From: Anaeramoeba flamelloides
Lineage: Eukaryota > Metamonada > Anaeramoebidae
NCBI GenBank assembly: GCA_027625915.1
Contig: JANTQA010000008.1
Location: forward strand, 12,959,001-13,023,000
Direction: 5' to 3'
Length of the DNA: 64,000 nt
A program made the position numbers and the translations under genes. The notes below the pieces were generated by a model, which did no database searches, was not told where the DNA came from, and saw only the letters and a program-made list of their open reading frames with translations. Below are positions 23,260 through 37,312 of this stretch, piece by piece (the stretch's first letter is position 1; each line of letters begins with the position of its first letter).

Positions 23260-23880
23260 ATGGGATAAATATGAAAATATTTTAAAAATTTATCTCTCCC
23301 TTATTTGGAAAAATTAATAAAATTTAATCAAAGAATAAACAATAAAATCAATTGGAATTCAAAAGATTTAATCGAACTAAAAAAAGAAATTTGTAAATAT
23401 ACATATAATGAATTATTGAATTCCAAGAGCTGGAAAGGGCAAAAATATTCCAAAATAATAAAATACCAAAACTCTTTATTTAAAACCCAAAGATATTTAA
23501 GTTATCCTTCAAGCTCAGCAATCCTAAAATTCAGAACATTTACTAACTGCTTAAACAGATACTATTATGTAATAAATAAAAACTCAAGGAAATATTGTCC
23601 TTTATGTTTAACTTATGAAAATAAGGAAATAATAGAAGATATTAATCATTTTTTATGGGTATGTCCTTCTTATGAAAAAAAATAGATTAATTTTTCTTAA
23701 AAAATTAAAAGAAATAAATCTTAATGAATTGATTTTAAACTGTAATAGTTTGAAATGATTTTCATTAATTAATAATCGTGAAATCTATGATTTTACGCTT
23801 AAATTGCTGAAAGGGAATTTAAGTCTAAGGGTAACTAGAGTGTAATTTACACTTCTTCAACAATAAAAAAAATTAAAATT
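23260..23880 (+). mobile_element. LINE 3' end (5'-truncated non-LTR retrotransposon)
   Basis: A frame of 126 codons (23305-23685) contains KFRTFTNCLNRYYY followed by a zinc knuckle C-x2-C...H-x4-C (CPLC...INHFLWVC). This is the usual C-terminal module after the reverse transcriptase of LINEs. The reading continues after a one-base slip in an A-run to RLIFLKKLKEINLNEL, then one in-frame TGA, then NREIYDFTLKLLKGNLSLRV and a stop at 23845. The 3' end carries the palindrome GTGTAAATTACAC-type motif (AGTGTAATTTACACT) and an A-rich tail. The reverse transcriptase and endonuclease parts are absent, as expected for 5' truncation. Confidence 0.75.
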
Positions 23881-24857
23881 TTTTTATAAAATCGAAAGAA
23901 ATTACTTTTTTTCTTTTCATTTAATTTTTTTAATTATGCAAAAAATTTTGAATTTTGATAAATTTTTTATTACTAAAACCTTTTTTATTTTGTTTAATTT
24001 TCATCTTTAAGAGGACTCAAAAAAAAAATTAAAATTTACTTCTTTTTGTCCTATTAATAATGAAGAGTAAAAAAGGTTTTTTATTTCTTTGATTTATCAA
24101 ATAAGTACAGCAAATCAATTTAAAAATTTATTTTTTTAAGTGTAACATATTATAACCGAAAAAATTTTTTTGGAATAGCAGGAATATTTTTTTCATAATT
24201 TTGTCGACAGCTATAATAACGATGATTAATTAACTTACAATTCATAAAATTTTAAATTTCATTAAAAATCAAAAATAAGCAGTCATATCATTTTTAGAGA
24301 AAAGTATCAAGTATCTATACTCTATTCCACATTTAAATTGACTTGAATTATTAATAAAAATGATATAAAGTTGGTTTTAAAGTGTTATTTCTCTCTTTTT
24401 TTTGTGATACCCCAAAATTATTTATTTTTTTTTTTTCTTTTTTCCTTTTTCCTTTTCAATTTTTTGTGTTTTGCCTTATTTAAACATAAAAAAATTTGAT
24501 CATGTCTTTCCCTTGAAAAATCGTGAAATCTATGATTTTAGGCTTAAATTACCTTTGAGACAATTTAAGTAAAAGTACATCTTGAGTGTAATTTACACCT
24601 TTTCAATCAAAAAATATAAAAAACAAAAAATTAATTTTTCAACACTTTTTTGAATATTTCTAATTAATCACTTTTCGAAAAAAACTTGAGAGAAATATGA
24701 AATAAAATAAAAAGTTAAATATATTGTGTAATTTATGAAATATAAAAATAATAAATATAAAAAAATTGAAAAAATGTAAAATAATAAAAGAAAGTTATCG
24801 ATTAAAAGAAAGAAAGAAAAAAATTGAAAAATTAAATAATTTCAATAACATTTATTA
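23881..24857. other. intergenic 3' flank of the deubiquitinase gene
   Basis: AT-rich DNA. The only recognisable content is the short LINE tail at 24517-24617. Confidence 0.5.
24517..24617 (+). mobile_element. second, very short LINE 3' tail of the same family
   Basis: It begins AATCGTGAAATCTATGATTT as in the LINE end at 23790, encodes a diverged form of the same C-terminal peptide (NREIYDFRLKL), and ends in the same GAGTGTAATTTACAC motif followed by an A-rich tail. Only about 100 bp remain, a typical extreme 5' truncation. Confidence 0.65.
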
Positions 24858-27800
24858 TTATTTCACTTTTTGTCCCCACAATTGGCATTCTTTTATGACA
24901 TATGCTTTATTACTGGAAATCCAATTGTAGAAATTTTCATTTTCTGATAGCTTCCAGAAACAACGAATAATAGTCCTTTTACCTTTATTAGATAATTTTA
25001 ATATATGCAAAATTCTAAAGAAATCTCTAGATAAATTTTCAATTCTTGAATCTTGAAATTTATCTTCTATATTCATAATTAAATCTACTATTTCTATAAT
25101 GTGTTGCACTTTTTGAATTTTTTCACAAACTTCTTGCATTGTCGTGTACAATATTGTAGAAATAAAATTAGTTAATTTTGGATTATTTGTTACAAATGTT
25201 AGAAAAGATTTTGTATAAGATTTTGGATTTATTTGTTTTTGAATAATCTTGATTAGGAAATCTTTCCATAATTCAACTGTGGATTTTGGAATTTCAACTA
25301 ATTTATTTTGAATGATTTCTAATTCTATTTTTTTTTCCTTGTCAACAATTTCCGATTTTTTCTCATCTTCTTTGTCATTTTCATTTTCATTTTCATTTTC
25401 ATTTTGTTGTTCAGTTTTTTCTTTTGTTTGAGAATTAATATCAAAATTTGTATCTAAATTTTCAAAATCAATAATTTTGCAATTTGAAAGAATGATTTCA
25501 AATAATTCAACCAAAGGATAAAATTGCTTTTTAAAATTTTTTTTCGATTTATCTTTTCTAGAATGTGAATATTGATAATTAACATTCATCGTCTTGCCTG
25601 TATTAAAGTTGGAATAGAAGGGGCTATATCTAGACATTTGTCTATTTGATGTTTTATTTGAATGAAGTTGTTTTATTTGATAATAATTCAAAACGAAGAA
25701 TTGTGCTAACTGTTCTAATAAACTCATATCAGAAATTAAGTAAGTAATTTCTTTGTTTCCAATTGCTGCAAAATAGCGTATTAGTTCAAAATGATGATTT
25801 AACTTTCTGTTCGAAATTACAAGCTCTTCATTAATACTTTTAATAATGTAATTGATGAATTGGATTAGAACGGAGCGTGGGATGTATTCTGGTTCAAGAT
25901 CCAATTGGATCCCATACAAGTCTTCCTTTGAAACCCCACCAACTCCAAGGTCCGAGGTGCCTGTGGATTTTAAATATTTCTTTAGCTGAAGATATTCGGG
26001 CTGCTCAAATGGCGCTAGGCTTTTCATTGCAGAAGTGACGCATTTAACAAATCCCCTTGTGATTGATTTTATTGGTGATTCAAGCAAAAAGGATGTTATT
26101 GTTGAATGGTCCGATAATAAGAATTCTAACAACCATTTACCACCGTGATAAGAATTCTTTAATAAATATGATAAATAATCAAACCAATTAGTTATCTGCT
26201 GATTTGATTGGGAATGACTTAAAACTTTCAAAATGAATAGAGCACCAAATTTGATTTGGTTTTTGGACAAAGATATTTGCAATGAAGAATCCTTTTCTTG
26301 TAAATTTTCATTTGTTATCAATTTTTGGTCTTTTTGCATTGAAGAAGAGGAAATGATAGGTTGCTCATGAATTATTTCCCAGATAAAGCGATAAAAGGTT
26401 TCGTCATAAACATATTGTTCTAATCTTAAAGACAGTTTTTCAAATTCTTTCCTAAAGAGATTACTTTGATCAATTAAACTTTGAGTTTTGATCAAAGTAT
26501 TTGATTTTCGATTATCCTCAGTGTTTTGTTTTTTTTGATCCCCCTCATCACCAACACCACCACCATTATCTTTCGATTCATCGCCATCATTTTCATTGAT
26601 CGTTATTGATTCATCGATTTTTAAATCTTCATTTTTTGTTTCTTGATTTATTTGTGTGGTTTTATCTTTTTTTATTTCAATTTTTTTCTTCCTTGTATAA
26701 AATAACATATAAGCATTTGCATGTCTGCCCATTAATCTCTGTCCAGATTGAGAGGTGTTATCCGTGCCAAATGCCTCTTCTGGGATTTGATCAATGTTAA
26801 AATGCGAAACTCTCGTATCATTAAATTCATTCCAAGTATCCTTATTCTCATCTTGTTCAATAAATTCCCTTTCGCCATCATTTTCATAACTACTATCCTC
26901 GTCATCATTATCGCTATCGCTATAATCACTCGAATTGTCTTTGTCTTTGCTTAAATTGACTTGTGATAATTTTGGGGGCTCTCGAATATAAGAATAGTAA
27001 TGACCAAATTGCGAGGTTCCACTATGGATTACAATACCAGTCAATTCATATTCATAATATTCTGGTCCTCGGATTTCTTCATTTAAAAATTGATTATTAA
27101 GCTTTCCAATATTTTTTTTTTTATCACCATCATCCTCATCGACCTCTTCCTCTTCGTCATCATCGTCACCATCACTACCAGCATCATCGTCTTCGTTGTC
27201 GTTGTCGTTGCTGTTGTCGTCATCATCTTTTTTATTATTATTTTGATTTTGATCTTTCTTATTTTCACCATCCTTATTTTTTTGATTATCATCTTGTTCA
27301 GATTCCTTTTTTGTATCTTTTTTCATTTTATTATCATCATCTTTCTTCTTTTTATCACTATCGTTATCTTTCTTCTTTTTACCACTATCACTATCTTCTT
27401 CATTATCATTATCATTATCATTATCATTATCATTATCATTATCATTATCATTACCATCATCATTATTTGTTTCGCTGTGTCCATTTTTATTTTTCATGTC
27501 ATTTTCATTGATTCCTTCCAAAGTTGAAGGCTTCATATTAATTTCCATCGGGAATTCTAAAAAGGTATTTAGTTTTAAATTTCTCATCGCTTGGAAATCA
27601 AATTCAAATCTTTTCAAATGAATAATCAAGTGATTGGGCAAATCCTTAACACAGCATCTTTTTAAGGCGTCGACCTTTTTACCGCACTGGTCACAAATGT
27701 ATTGATTCTCCCCATTTAAGAGATCGCCTTGAATAAACAATTCCAAGGACTCTTCCAAACTTTTTTTATTTTTGACTTGAATACTGAGGGTGAAAAAGGG

Positions 27801-30800
27801 TTCTTCCCTTTCGCTAACATGGTTGCCCTCTTGGCAAATAACCTGATGAATTAAGGTACCGCCGAAAACTTCATTCAATAAATTCTGTCGTGGCCGATCG
27901 AACTTTATCCCCTTTTCGATTTTATCAAATAGCACATTTAAAAACTCATTAGCGTCTTGCTGTTCATGTGTATTTATCGGGTTGCCATCAATGTCCTTAA
28001 ACACTTTGCAAAATGGCCTCGAATCGTAATACTGCAATTCCTTTTTTTTCAATTGTTCAAACATTACTTGCAATTGTTCGAAAACGTATTGGTCGTCAGT
28101 AATTTTCTCGTTTGGCGTCAAGGCTCGATAATTTGGCGACAATATTATTTCATTTCGAAAATCGGGGATCATGAACAATTGCTGAATAACAGAATTCATA
28201 TAGCAAGTTGCTCCCTGATTTCGTAAGCCGACATAGTCGCCAACATTTTTATCAATTTGGTTGATGGCTGGCAAATAGCCCCAAACATCAGGTGTTTTGA
28301 CATAATCCATTTGGCTTGCGATCATTTGATTTAAGATCGACAAATTGATCTTGCTGTTGTGAACTAGATCAATTATCAATTGGTACGCAGCCTTTCTTGT
28401 CTCAATGTTTTTCAATTTTGGTAAGAGCTTTTCTCTTTTAGGATAATCCCTTTTGGAGACGTAGCAAAACAGGCATATATGGAACAATTCAAATAGCAAA
28501 TTATACTTGGATTCCAATTCCTCGCGTTCCAATATGGAAAATTTTTTCATCAGGGAAGATAATAATAATAAATTTCCCCGAAAAATTTTATCCATTTTCT
28601 GAGGCTTATCCTTACTTACCGTACTTTTAATTTTCGTGACTAAGTCATGGATGAAATCTTCTTTATTCAATAAAATTTTTTTCAAGGTTTCATCGCTTAA
28701 TTGGTTGATAATCTGATTAGTGAAATTGAAATAGCTATTAATGGAATATTTAAATTTTTCGATTTTGGCGAATATATCTAACAAAATATTTACAATCTTG
28801 AGTGTGAATTTTTTTTTTTTCTTCTCATTGCGATTAAATTCAATCAAAGTCAAAATAAATTTAATTAATAATTGGTGGATGTTATGTCTCCTTTCCTTTA
28901 ATAGCAAATTCCTAATTAATTCTTCAAAGGGATATTTATTAAAGTGGGTCCACAATTCTGGTTTATTTTTAAATAACAAAATTAAAATCAAAAAAGAAGA
29001 CTTTGTAAATTCGATGACATTTTTCGAGATTGCCTGTGAATTTTTGAATTGGTTCGATAATTTGATCGCCTGGATAATAAAATTCAAGACATTTTCAAAA
29101 AAGTTATCAAAGACTTGGTTATTATCGAGAATATACTCAATAAAAGGATCTGATAAAACAGTTACTGTTTTGATCCTTTTCATCCCCTCATTGTCATCAT
29201 CTTTGATTTCATTTAATCTTCTTAATTCCTCTAGTTCTCTGTCTTCTTCTTTTTTTTTTTCTTTTTCTTCTTCTTGCACCTCAGTGCTCATACCATTATT
29301 CTCGTTTGTCTTTTCAATAATTTTTTTTTGCTCGCTGATAATATATTGAAAGTGTTTCATTAAAATGGTACCTGTCTTGATCAATATTTGATTATTGTTA
29401 TTATTTAACAAATATTCCATTTCCATGATTTTATTTTTTTTATTTTTGATTTTTTTAATGCTGTCATCAAGGGCCTTCAATTCAGAGGGCAATTTTTTTA
29501 AGGAATTATTTAAAAATTGGATACCATTCTTTTTTAAAAAGCATTGGCACCAATGTTGGTCTTTTGGAATTTGAAATTCCTCCAACGACAATATTTCGGA
29601 TTCGTTTGGATATACAATTTTCATCATATCAATTATCTGTAAACAGTATAACAGATGATATGCATTTGTTTCCGATCCTAATAGCAATTCATTTATATCA
29701 GTTAATTGATGTGTTGCAAATAATTTTTCAATAAGACCATTGTTAATGTTGAAATTATTATTATTGTTGCTGCCTTTATTTTTGAAAAAATCCTTATAGC
29801 TTTTGACATCAATCTGGTTATCGGCATAGGGAATTTGCTTTGCATCCGAAATTGCTCCTATTTGGCACAGTAAATTATTATTGGTTGGTAGCAATATGAT
29901 TAAATTCCAAATTTTTTGAGATATATTTCCAGAATATTTGTTTAATAGGGAATATAACACAGAAAAATGCGAAGATTTCGATAAATAGAAGGCAGGAAAG
30001 CGATCATTTTTCCCCCTTTTAATTTCTTCCTTAATTTTTTTTTCAAGTTCCTTTTTTTCGCTTTTTCTTTGTTGCAATTGCTGCTTCTTTTCAAGATCCT
30101 TTTGCTTTTTCCTTCTTTTTTTGAATTTCTTTTTCAGTTTTAATTTTTGCTTTTTATGGTACCGTATCAATTTTGATTCTTCGGACCTGTAAACTCTTTT
30201 TTTAATTTTTTTCCCAAATTTTTTGACATGTCTAACTCCCCATCTCCCTTCTTCATAATAATAATCAGAGTCACTCGAAGAATTATTGTTGTATCTATTA
30301 TCATTGTCTGATGATGATGACGAAGAAGAAGAATCTGATCCATGTTTTCTTTTTTTGGTTACTAACGGGATTCTCCAACTGAATTTGGATTTTGATTGTT
30401 GTTCTTTGTTAACTTTACTGACCTTTAAAATGGTTCTATTGACAATGCCTACTTGTTCTAAAGATTTTTCATGATAATATTCGGCTAAATTACCACCCTT
30501 CAATTTGACTTTAAAATCTTCAATATCGTCCATTTCTAATTTCTTGGCAATTATTTGTTTCAAGACAATTACCTTTGTTCGCTTATGTAGATTTAAGTCA
30601 AATGTTTTCTTAATTTGTAACCTTTGATTTGAATATTTGATTTGAATTCTAATTTGTTGTGAATTTAATCTTTCCCTATGGGAAATTAATTCTTGGGATA
30701 ACAGGGTATAGTCTTTAAAGATGATATCGTATTTATTAATAAACTGAATCAAAATCCTCAGATTCCTAATAATTTTTTCACTTGGAGACAATTCCGGCTT

Positions 30801-33800
30801 TTTATCTTGATCTTTTTTTTCACCTTCTTCTTTGCCTTCACCTTCACCTTCACCTTCTTTTTGATCTTGATCTTGATCTTCATTGCCCTCTTTGTCTTCC
30901 AATTTTTCCATTTCCTTTGAATACTTTTGAATATTATTCATTACGGTATCAATGAAATATTTAAAAAATTTATTTCGTTGGTTTTGATTTTTGCAAAAAT
31001 TTGGTGAAATGTTTAAAGACAGATCAGTTAAAAAATCAATAGAAAAGGAAACTAATTGATTATTTAATGATTGCATAATTATTTTCCAGATGTATGCCAA
31101 TTTGTATACCTTTTGAGATGAAAGCAAGATTTTGCCCGTTTTGACCTTCTTTGTAGAAGTGACACATTGTGTAGTTGAACTTGGTGGGAATCCCGTTGTT
31201 TCCTTTCTTTGAACTTCAATTTCAACAACTTCTGGCTCAATTTTCCCTTTCATTATATTAGTGACAATGAAATATTTTTCAAAAACTTGTAAAAAATTTA
31301 AATTAACTCGATCAATTGCAAATTTGCTCATTTTTAGATTAAAAAATTTTTCAATGTCGGACGATTTGATTATAAAATTCACATTTTTGGAATCTTCCTG
31401 ATTTGTAATCAAACTTTTTGATTGCTGGCCATTTTGCTGCTGTTTGGATTCATTAAGATCCTTGATATCAGTATTTTTGGAATCGATCCTAATTATTAAT
31501 AGCCATTCTAAAAAGATATTAAATTCGAATTTGCAAATTGGATTTAAAATAAAGCTATCCCATAATGAAAATAAATCCCTTTGTGAAATGCAATATTTGG
31601 AATATAATAAAATAAAATCCAAAAATTGGATTCTTTTTTGGATTTCTTCAGTATGAGGATATTTACCACCTAAGGGAGTTGAGGTGAAATCTATTTTTTT
31701 TTCAAAATCATGTAAAGTTAACCCTTTTGTTTTTTCCTGTTCATTTTTATTTTCCTCTTCCTTTTCATTTCCCTGTTCTTTTTTCTTTTGATTTGTTGTT
31801 AAATTATAGATCTTTGTCGCTGACTTTAAAGATTGTGCCCTATAATGTTTAATATCTTTGATCATTAAATCCAATAATTTATGCTTTTTCATTATTTCAT
31901 TTAACTTTGTATTGATTCTAAATATTGCCTTTTTTTTTTTTAATATTGCTTTATCACTTACATATTTGTTCAACTTGGCACCATATGATCGAATAATAAT
32001 ATTTTTGAAAAGTTCCAATGATAGGCTTACCGATCGATGATTTTTTAAATTGTTAATACATTTTTTTAAATAATATTCCCTAAATGGCAAAAATTCGCCC
32101 TTTGTTAACATTTCATTCAGATTCGCTTGTGCTCGCAACGATAAGGCAGGGCTAAATTTCGATTCCTCTTGAATAATATCCCACATCACTTTTAAACCAA
32201 AAACTTGATTCTCTTTATTCAATTTTATTTTTTCAATCTCACTTTCACTTATCTTTGTTGTTGCATTAACGTAGGGTGAATTGAAATCATTTTCTTCCTT
32301 TTCAAAATTTTTGTTTTGGGAATTCCTTGCTAAAGTTGCCAGTGTAAAATTATTAATCAATTCTAAAATTGTAAAGTCATATTGCTTAGCTGGAATTGAT
32401 TGGATTTTTTTTTCGATGTGTTCTAATAAATTGGAATTAACAACAGTTGCTAATTTGCTAATAATTTGAAATAATCCATGAATTGTGGCTCTATCAAATT
32501 CAATAGTTGTTTTTGTTTTTTGGTTTTTTTTGGTTGTTTTTATTTCATTTTCATTTTCAAGCTCTATTTCAATTTCATTTTCATTTTCATTTTCGTTTTC
32601 TTTTTTGGTTTCATTTTCATTTTCATTTTCATTTTCGTTTTCTTTTTTGTTTTTGTTTTCGTTTTCGTTTTTGTTTATTAAGTTTTCATTTTCATTATCT
32701 ATGTCTTTTTCAGAATTTTCATTTTCAGAATTATTTTCATTATCACTTCTTTTTTCTTTTTCACTTTTTTTCACTTTTTTTTTTTTTTTTTTTTTCTTTT
32801 TCTTCCTTTATTTTTTTTTTTAAATCCTGTGTTGAGTTCTCCCAAATATGATTAATTTGATCAAGACTAATACAATTATGGCCACCAAAAAATATTAAAA
32901 TATCATTTAATGTTTTTCTTGATTTTGCAGTTGTAATAATTGAAATAGAATTTACTAGAAATGTAACAACATCTGTTTTTTTTGCCCATTTAATAAAGGT
33001 GTTTAATAGCCTTTCATATTCTCTTTTCCTTTGTATGATGGCACTATTATCAATAGATGGCCTACTAATTAAAATTCTGGGATCTCTATTTTTTCTTAAT
33101 TTCCGTATTTTCTTGTCTAATTCAATTTCCAATTTTCGTTTAAGCCGCATTGGGTGCTTTGAATTAATTTGAGTTATAATTTCAACTAATAATTTTAATC
33201 CTAAATAATCATACTTTCTTCGATATTCCTTTTTACCTTGGTCCTCATCAGAGCCAGAATCCATATTGGAAGAATTCGAGTTAGAGTTTGAGTTCGAATT
33301 CGAATTTGAATTTGAATCTTTATCTGAATCTCGATCCATATCTGAATCTGTATCCGAACCCGAATATTGACTGGTGGGTTTGTTAATCTTAATCTCTAAC
33401 GCTTTTAAAACTAAAGATAGAGAGAATTTTTGGATTACAACCTGTGGGTGGTCATTGTCATTCAAGAATTTTTCTTTTTTTTTTTTTTTAGTTGTTTGTA
33501 AGGATTTGTTCATTAAAAATAAACAATTGTATAAGTCAGACAAAATATGGATCATTCCTTTCATTAAATCAAAAAATTCGCTAACACCAATTTCATCTTC
33601 GAAATGTTTCCAATACCACTGGATTTGTGATTCTGCTAATTTCAAAAATGGTGGCAAAAATTTATTTGCAAAATCATTTGAAAAATATTTGCTAATTGTT
33701 GAAACCAAGTCTAAGTAGTTTGTTAGTTCAATAAATTCGAGCCTGTTTTCTTCTTTTTTTTTTAATTCCTCAAGAATAAATTTAAAGCCGCCTTGATCAC

Positions 33801-34971
33801 CAAAAAATTGGATGTTTTGAACTAAATATAACGAAGTAAGATCGTCGTCATACTGTAAGGGTTTTGTATTTATTTTTTTTTAGATCAAAGAAAAAGAAAG
33901 GAGAAAAAATAAAAAAAAAGTAAAAGAAAGGGAATGATTATTGTTGGGATGTTAATGATTTTTGGGAGGTTAATGATTTTTGTTTTTTGTTTCTTCTTTT
34001 TTGTTTTTTGTTATTGATTTTTTTGTTTTGTTTTTTTGAATTAAATCAAACAAGTAACATACAGGTAATACTGAATATAAATCTAAATTTTCTTGTTTTT
34101 TTAAATTTCTATTTTCGTTTTCCAAACGATCCTCTAATTGGTCATCTTGATCCATATTTTCGATTTCGTTAACATCAATAATGTCCAGATCACTCTCGTC
34201 ACTATTTCCATTTTCCTTCTTCTGTTCATTTTCATCACCACTTAAATCCAAATAGTCAATTAAAACAAAATCTGACGAATGTTGATAAATTGATCTTTTT
34301 TGTTTATATTTTATATTGTTTTCAATTTTATTTTCAACATTATCCCATTTATAATATTTTGGATTAAAAATACATGACAATACTGAAACATTTCTATTTT
34401 CCGAGTTTTCATTATCTATAATTAACAAAATGGTATTTTCATAAAATTTGGAAAGTATCCTTGAGTGATCGTCCATGAATCTAATTTTCCGAATTATCGA
34501 AAAAAATGGATCGAGACACATCCGAAACAAATAGTGATGATCCTGAGAACCGAGAGTCCCATTGACAGCACTTTTTGAGTATTCGGTTAAAATCTCAAAT
34601 TGCCGTGCTAACGTTGATCGTCTTGTTCTTTTCATTTGAGAAAGTGTCGATCGAAGCGTGTTCCTTAAGCTTTGAAGGCTATTCGCCTCCGAGAGTATTG
34701 CCTGTTGGTATGAATGATAAAGGTCCTGCCTTTGTAAATCAAAAAAGAGCTTGTACTTTTTGCGAACCAAATAATCTTTTGATTCAGTTTGATCTTTCTT
34801 TTCATAAAGATGGCTATAATCCTCATCAGAGGTGTCACTGTTTCGATAATAATCTCGGTTCATGTTTGAGCCTACATTGCTCATCCCTACATTCGAAGAG
34901 TTATTATACATCGTACCATAATTTGTCCTTGAATATGAGGTGGAATATGGCGTCTGGTAATTGTAATTCAT
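24858..34971 (-). CDS. giant USP9X/USP24-type ubiquitin-specific protease
   Basis: Exon 1 is 34971-34063 (ATG, 303 codons). A GTATGT...TTACAG intron follows, and exon 2 starts at 33852. Exon 2 keeps its frame to a 21-base T-run at 32775-32795 (a Lys run in the protein) and continues one base out of phase as a 2638-codon frame to 24858. Together this gives about 3300 residues, the size of USP9X/USP24. A ubiquitin-like fold lies at about 1365-1460 (IQIKYSNQRLQIKK). The catalytic Cys box is GLRNQGATCYMNS (Cys codon 28205-28203, about residue 2186). EQQDANEFLNVLF, the zinc pair CDQC, LIIHLKRFEF and the His box GHYYSYI (27002) follow. An Asp/Glu/Lys-rich insert of about 190 residues splits the domain before the His box. 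Helical-repeat regions flank it. Family role: removes ubiquitin from substrates. Catalytic motifs are intact. Confidence 0.9.
33853..34062 (-). other. intron of the deubiquitinase gene (210 bp)
   Basis: The donor GTATGT is at 34062 and the acceptor TTACAG ends at 33853, phase 0. It joins ENLDLYSVLP to YDDDLTSLYLVQNIQFF. Reading through exon 1 past the donor ends in a Lys/Asn-rich tail with no family similarity, which supports splicing. Confidence 0.75.
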
Positions 34972-35211
34972 TTTTTCTTTGATCGAAATTTCTTAGTTAA
35001 TCAAGTAAGAAAAATTTTGTCAAAGAAAAAACAAAAAAATGGTTTTTTTTTTTCTCAATAAAGTTTTTTTTATTTAGCCTTTCAATCAACTTTTTTCCCA
35101 AAAGTTATCATTTGTAACACCATTTGGGTTGATAATTATTCATTGAGGGTCGGAAAATTCAAAGTTTAGAACAAAAAAGTATAACAAAAAAAACTTTGAA
35201 GAAATTGAAAA

Positions 35212-35469
35212 ATGTTCTTAATTGTCGGAAAAAAACATTTCTTTTTCAGGTATTCAGATCCAGTTATTATTTTCAATTTTAATCGATATTTTGAAAAGGT
35301 AGGAACCAAAGTAAATCGTAATTTTACAAAAGTTAAACGAAATAATTACCCCTTTCTTCCTTTCTATTTTAAAATTAAAACAACAGAGAGTTATGAATCT
35401 TCACAAGAACAAATGTTACCGTTTATTTTCTTTCATCATTTCGTTTATCAGAATTATTCTAATTCTTAA
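35212..35469 (+). CDS. hypothetical 85-residue protein
   Basis: An ATG-started frame about 240 bp from the divergently transcribed deubiquitinase gene. The peptide is rich in Phe and Lys (FRYSDPVIIFNFNRYF) with no known motif. Composition is slightly less AT-rich than the flanks. It may be a chance frame or an exon; length alone does not prove coding. Confidence 0.25.
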   Translation: MFLIVGKKHFFFRYSDPVIIFNFNRYFEKVGTKVNRNFTKVKRNNYPFLPFYFKIKTTESYESSQEQMLPFIFFHHFVYQNYSNS

Positions 35470-37312
35470 AAATTTTACTTTTTCAAATTCATCCTTTTTC
35501 TTTTTGTTAATAAACTTGTATCTCTGATGTATTGTTTTCCCAAAGATAATTTAGTAATTATTTTCCAAGGGTACAATTAGTTTTGATTTGGTACTTCACT
35601 TATCAACTTTAGAGAAATTCATTATTATTTAAAAGAGTTCATTTTAGCCAAATTAAATTTTCATTCAAAAGATCTTATCCTTTTGTTTGGATTTATTATG
35701 AGATCAAAACAAAAAACGAAAATTTCAAAAATATCTTATTCAAGGAAAAATCACTTTTATAAATTCCTGATTGTTTATATGAACAAATAACCTTGAAACT
35801 TTTGATCTTATTTTAAAAAAACTCCCTGAAAAATAAATCAAATATAAAATCCTTGAAGATCTAAAAAAATGAATCCTGAATTTTATTCACAAATATTTAT
35901 GAAATTTCTTAAAATTTATAAGATTATGTAATATTCTTTTTCTATATTAAGAGTTTAAATAAGGAACTTTTTGTTTTAAAATCAGTTATTTGATCATATC
36001 AATTATTTTTTTTTTCTTCAGTATTATTAATTTACATTATTTTTATATGTTAGAAAATCTTTAAAAAAATTGATAAATAATTGTAAATTCAATTGATGAC
36101 TTTAAATCTTTGGGTTGCTAAATACTTACTGAAAAAAATAAAATTGGGTTATTAATTTTCGAATCAAAATAATCAAATTAAAAAGTATTTCTTTTTGTAG
36201 AAAGTTGAATTTCCCAGGTACAAAAAAATTTTTTGGGAGAGTTTATCATTTAATAGATTATTTGTTTTTCTCAGATTTTTTGTTCAACAAAAAGAAAAAA
36301 TTGATTTGAACAGTTCTTTGAATCAATAAATTAACATTTTTTTTTAAGTTTAAAATTATTATTATTATTTGTTTTTGAAATTAAGTAGATTTTTAAAACT
36401 CGGTTGTTTTAGTATTTATTATATTAATTTTAATATGTTTTTTTATTTGCATTTTTTAAACAGGTTATAAGATTTCTTTCTTCTTGAATGAAAATAATTT
36501 TTTTTTCAAATAATTGAGAAATATTTTTATATATCTAAATTTTTCAAAATGGAAAAAATAGATCAATTTCTTAAAAATAATAATTCTTTTCTAAAAATAG
36601 CTTGAAAGAAAGTTTGATTGTGTAGTAATCATATTTTTACTTAATTTTTCAATTTCAAAATGGGGTAATTTTTTTGAATTTTTTATTACTAGTATTTTAA
36701 TTTAAAATGGGAAAAAAGTGTTTAAAAGTTGGTTTGGTAATGTAGGAATCAGATTTATACTCTTTTATTTTTAATTTAAAGAAGTGATATTTTTTTTTTT
36801 TTGAATATACTATTAAATTAATTAGAAAATATTTTAAGTTAATTTTCACTTAAAGAGGAAGTTGATTCTCAAGTAAAAAATCTTTTGAAATAGAAAATCT
36901 TATTTTTATAACTTTGGTTTATTTCTTATTCAACTCAAATAATAAATCAGCATTCAATGTGTTATAGATCTCTTAAAATTAAAAACTAAAAAATAAAGTG
37001 TATTAAAAACAAAAAAAGAGTAACACTCAATTCCCGATTGAAAATTACAGTAATTATAATTCTGAAAATAATTGTGTTTGTTTTGAAAGATATCTATCTT
37101 ATACACTTTTTGAAATCCCAAAGATTTTATTTTTGATTTTTTTCATTTCTTTCAAATGGAATATTTTTTGTCTCTAGAGTGTAATAAAAAACTTAGTATG
37201 TCAAAAGTAAGAGGATAACTAAATAATTATAAATTAGATTAAATCGAATAAAACCTATTTTTTATACAAGGTAAAGAATTTTTTTTCAAAAATATTTGTG
37301 AATATATAAAAT
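35470..37312. other. intergenic, nothing recognised
   Basis: AT-rich DNA between the small hypothetical frame and the third 540-bp element. I see no coding or RNA signal. Confidence 0.5.

Noticed and set aside
26606-27527. Several open frames on both strands over the Asp/Asn-rich part of the deubiquitinase gene
   Set aside because: They are shadow frames of a low-complexity repeat tract; the catalytic motifs on the minus strand fix the real frame.
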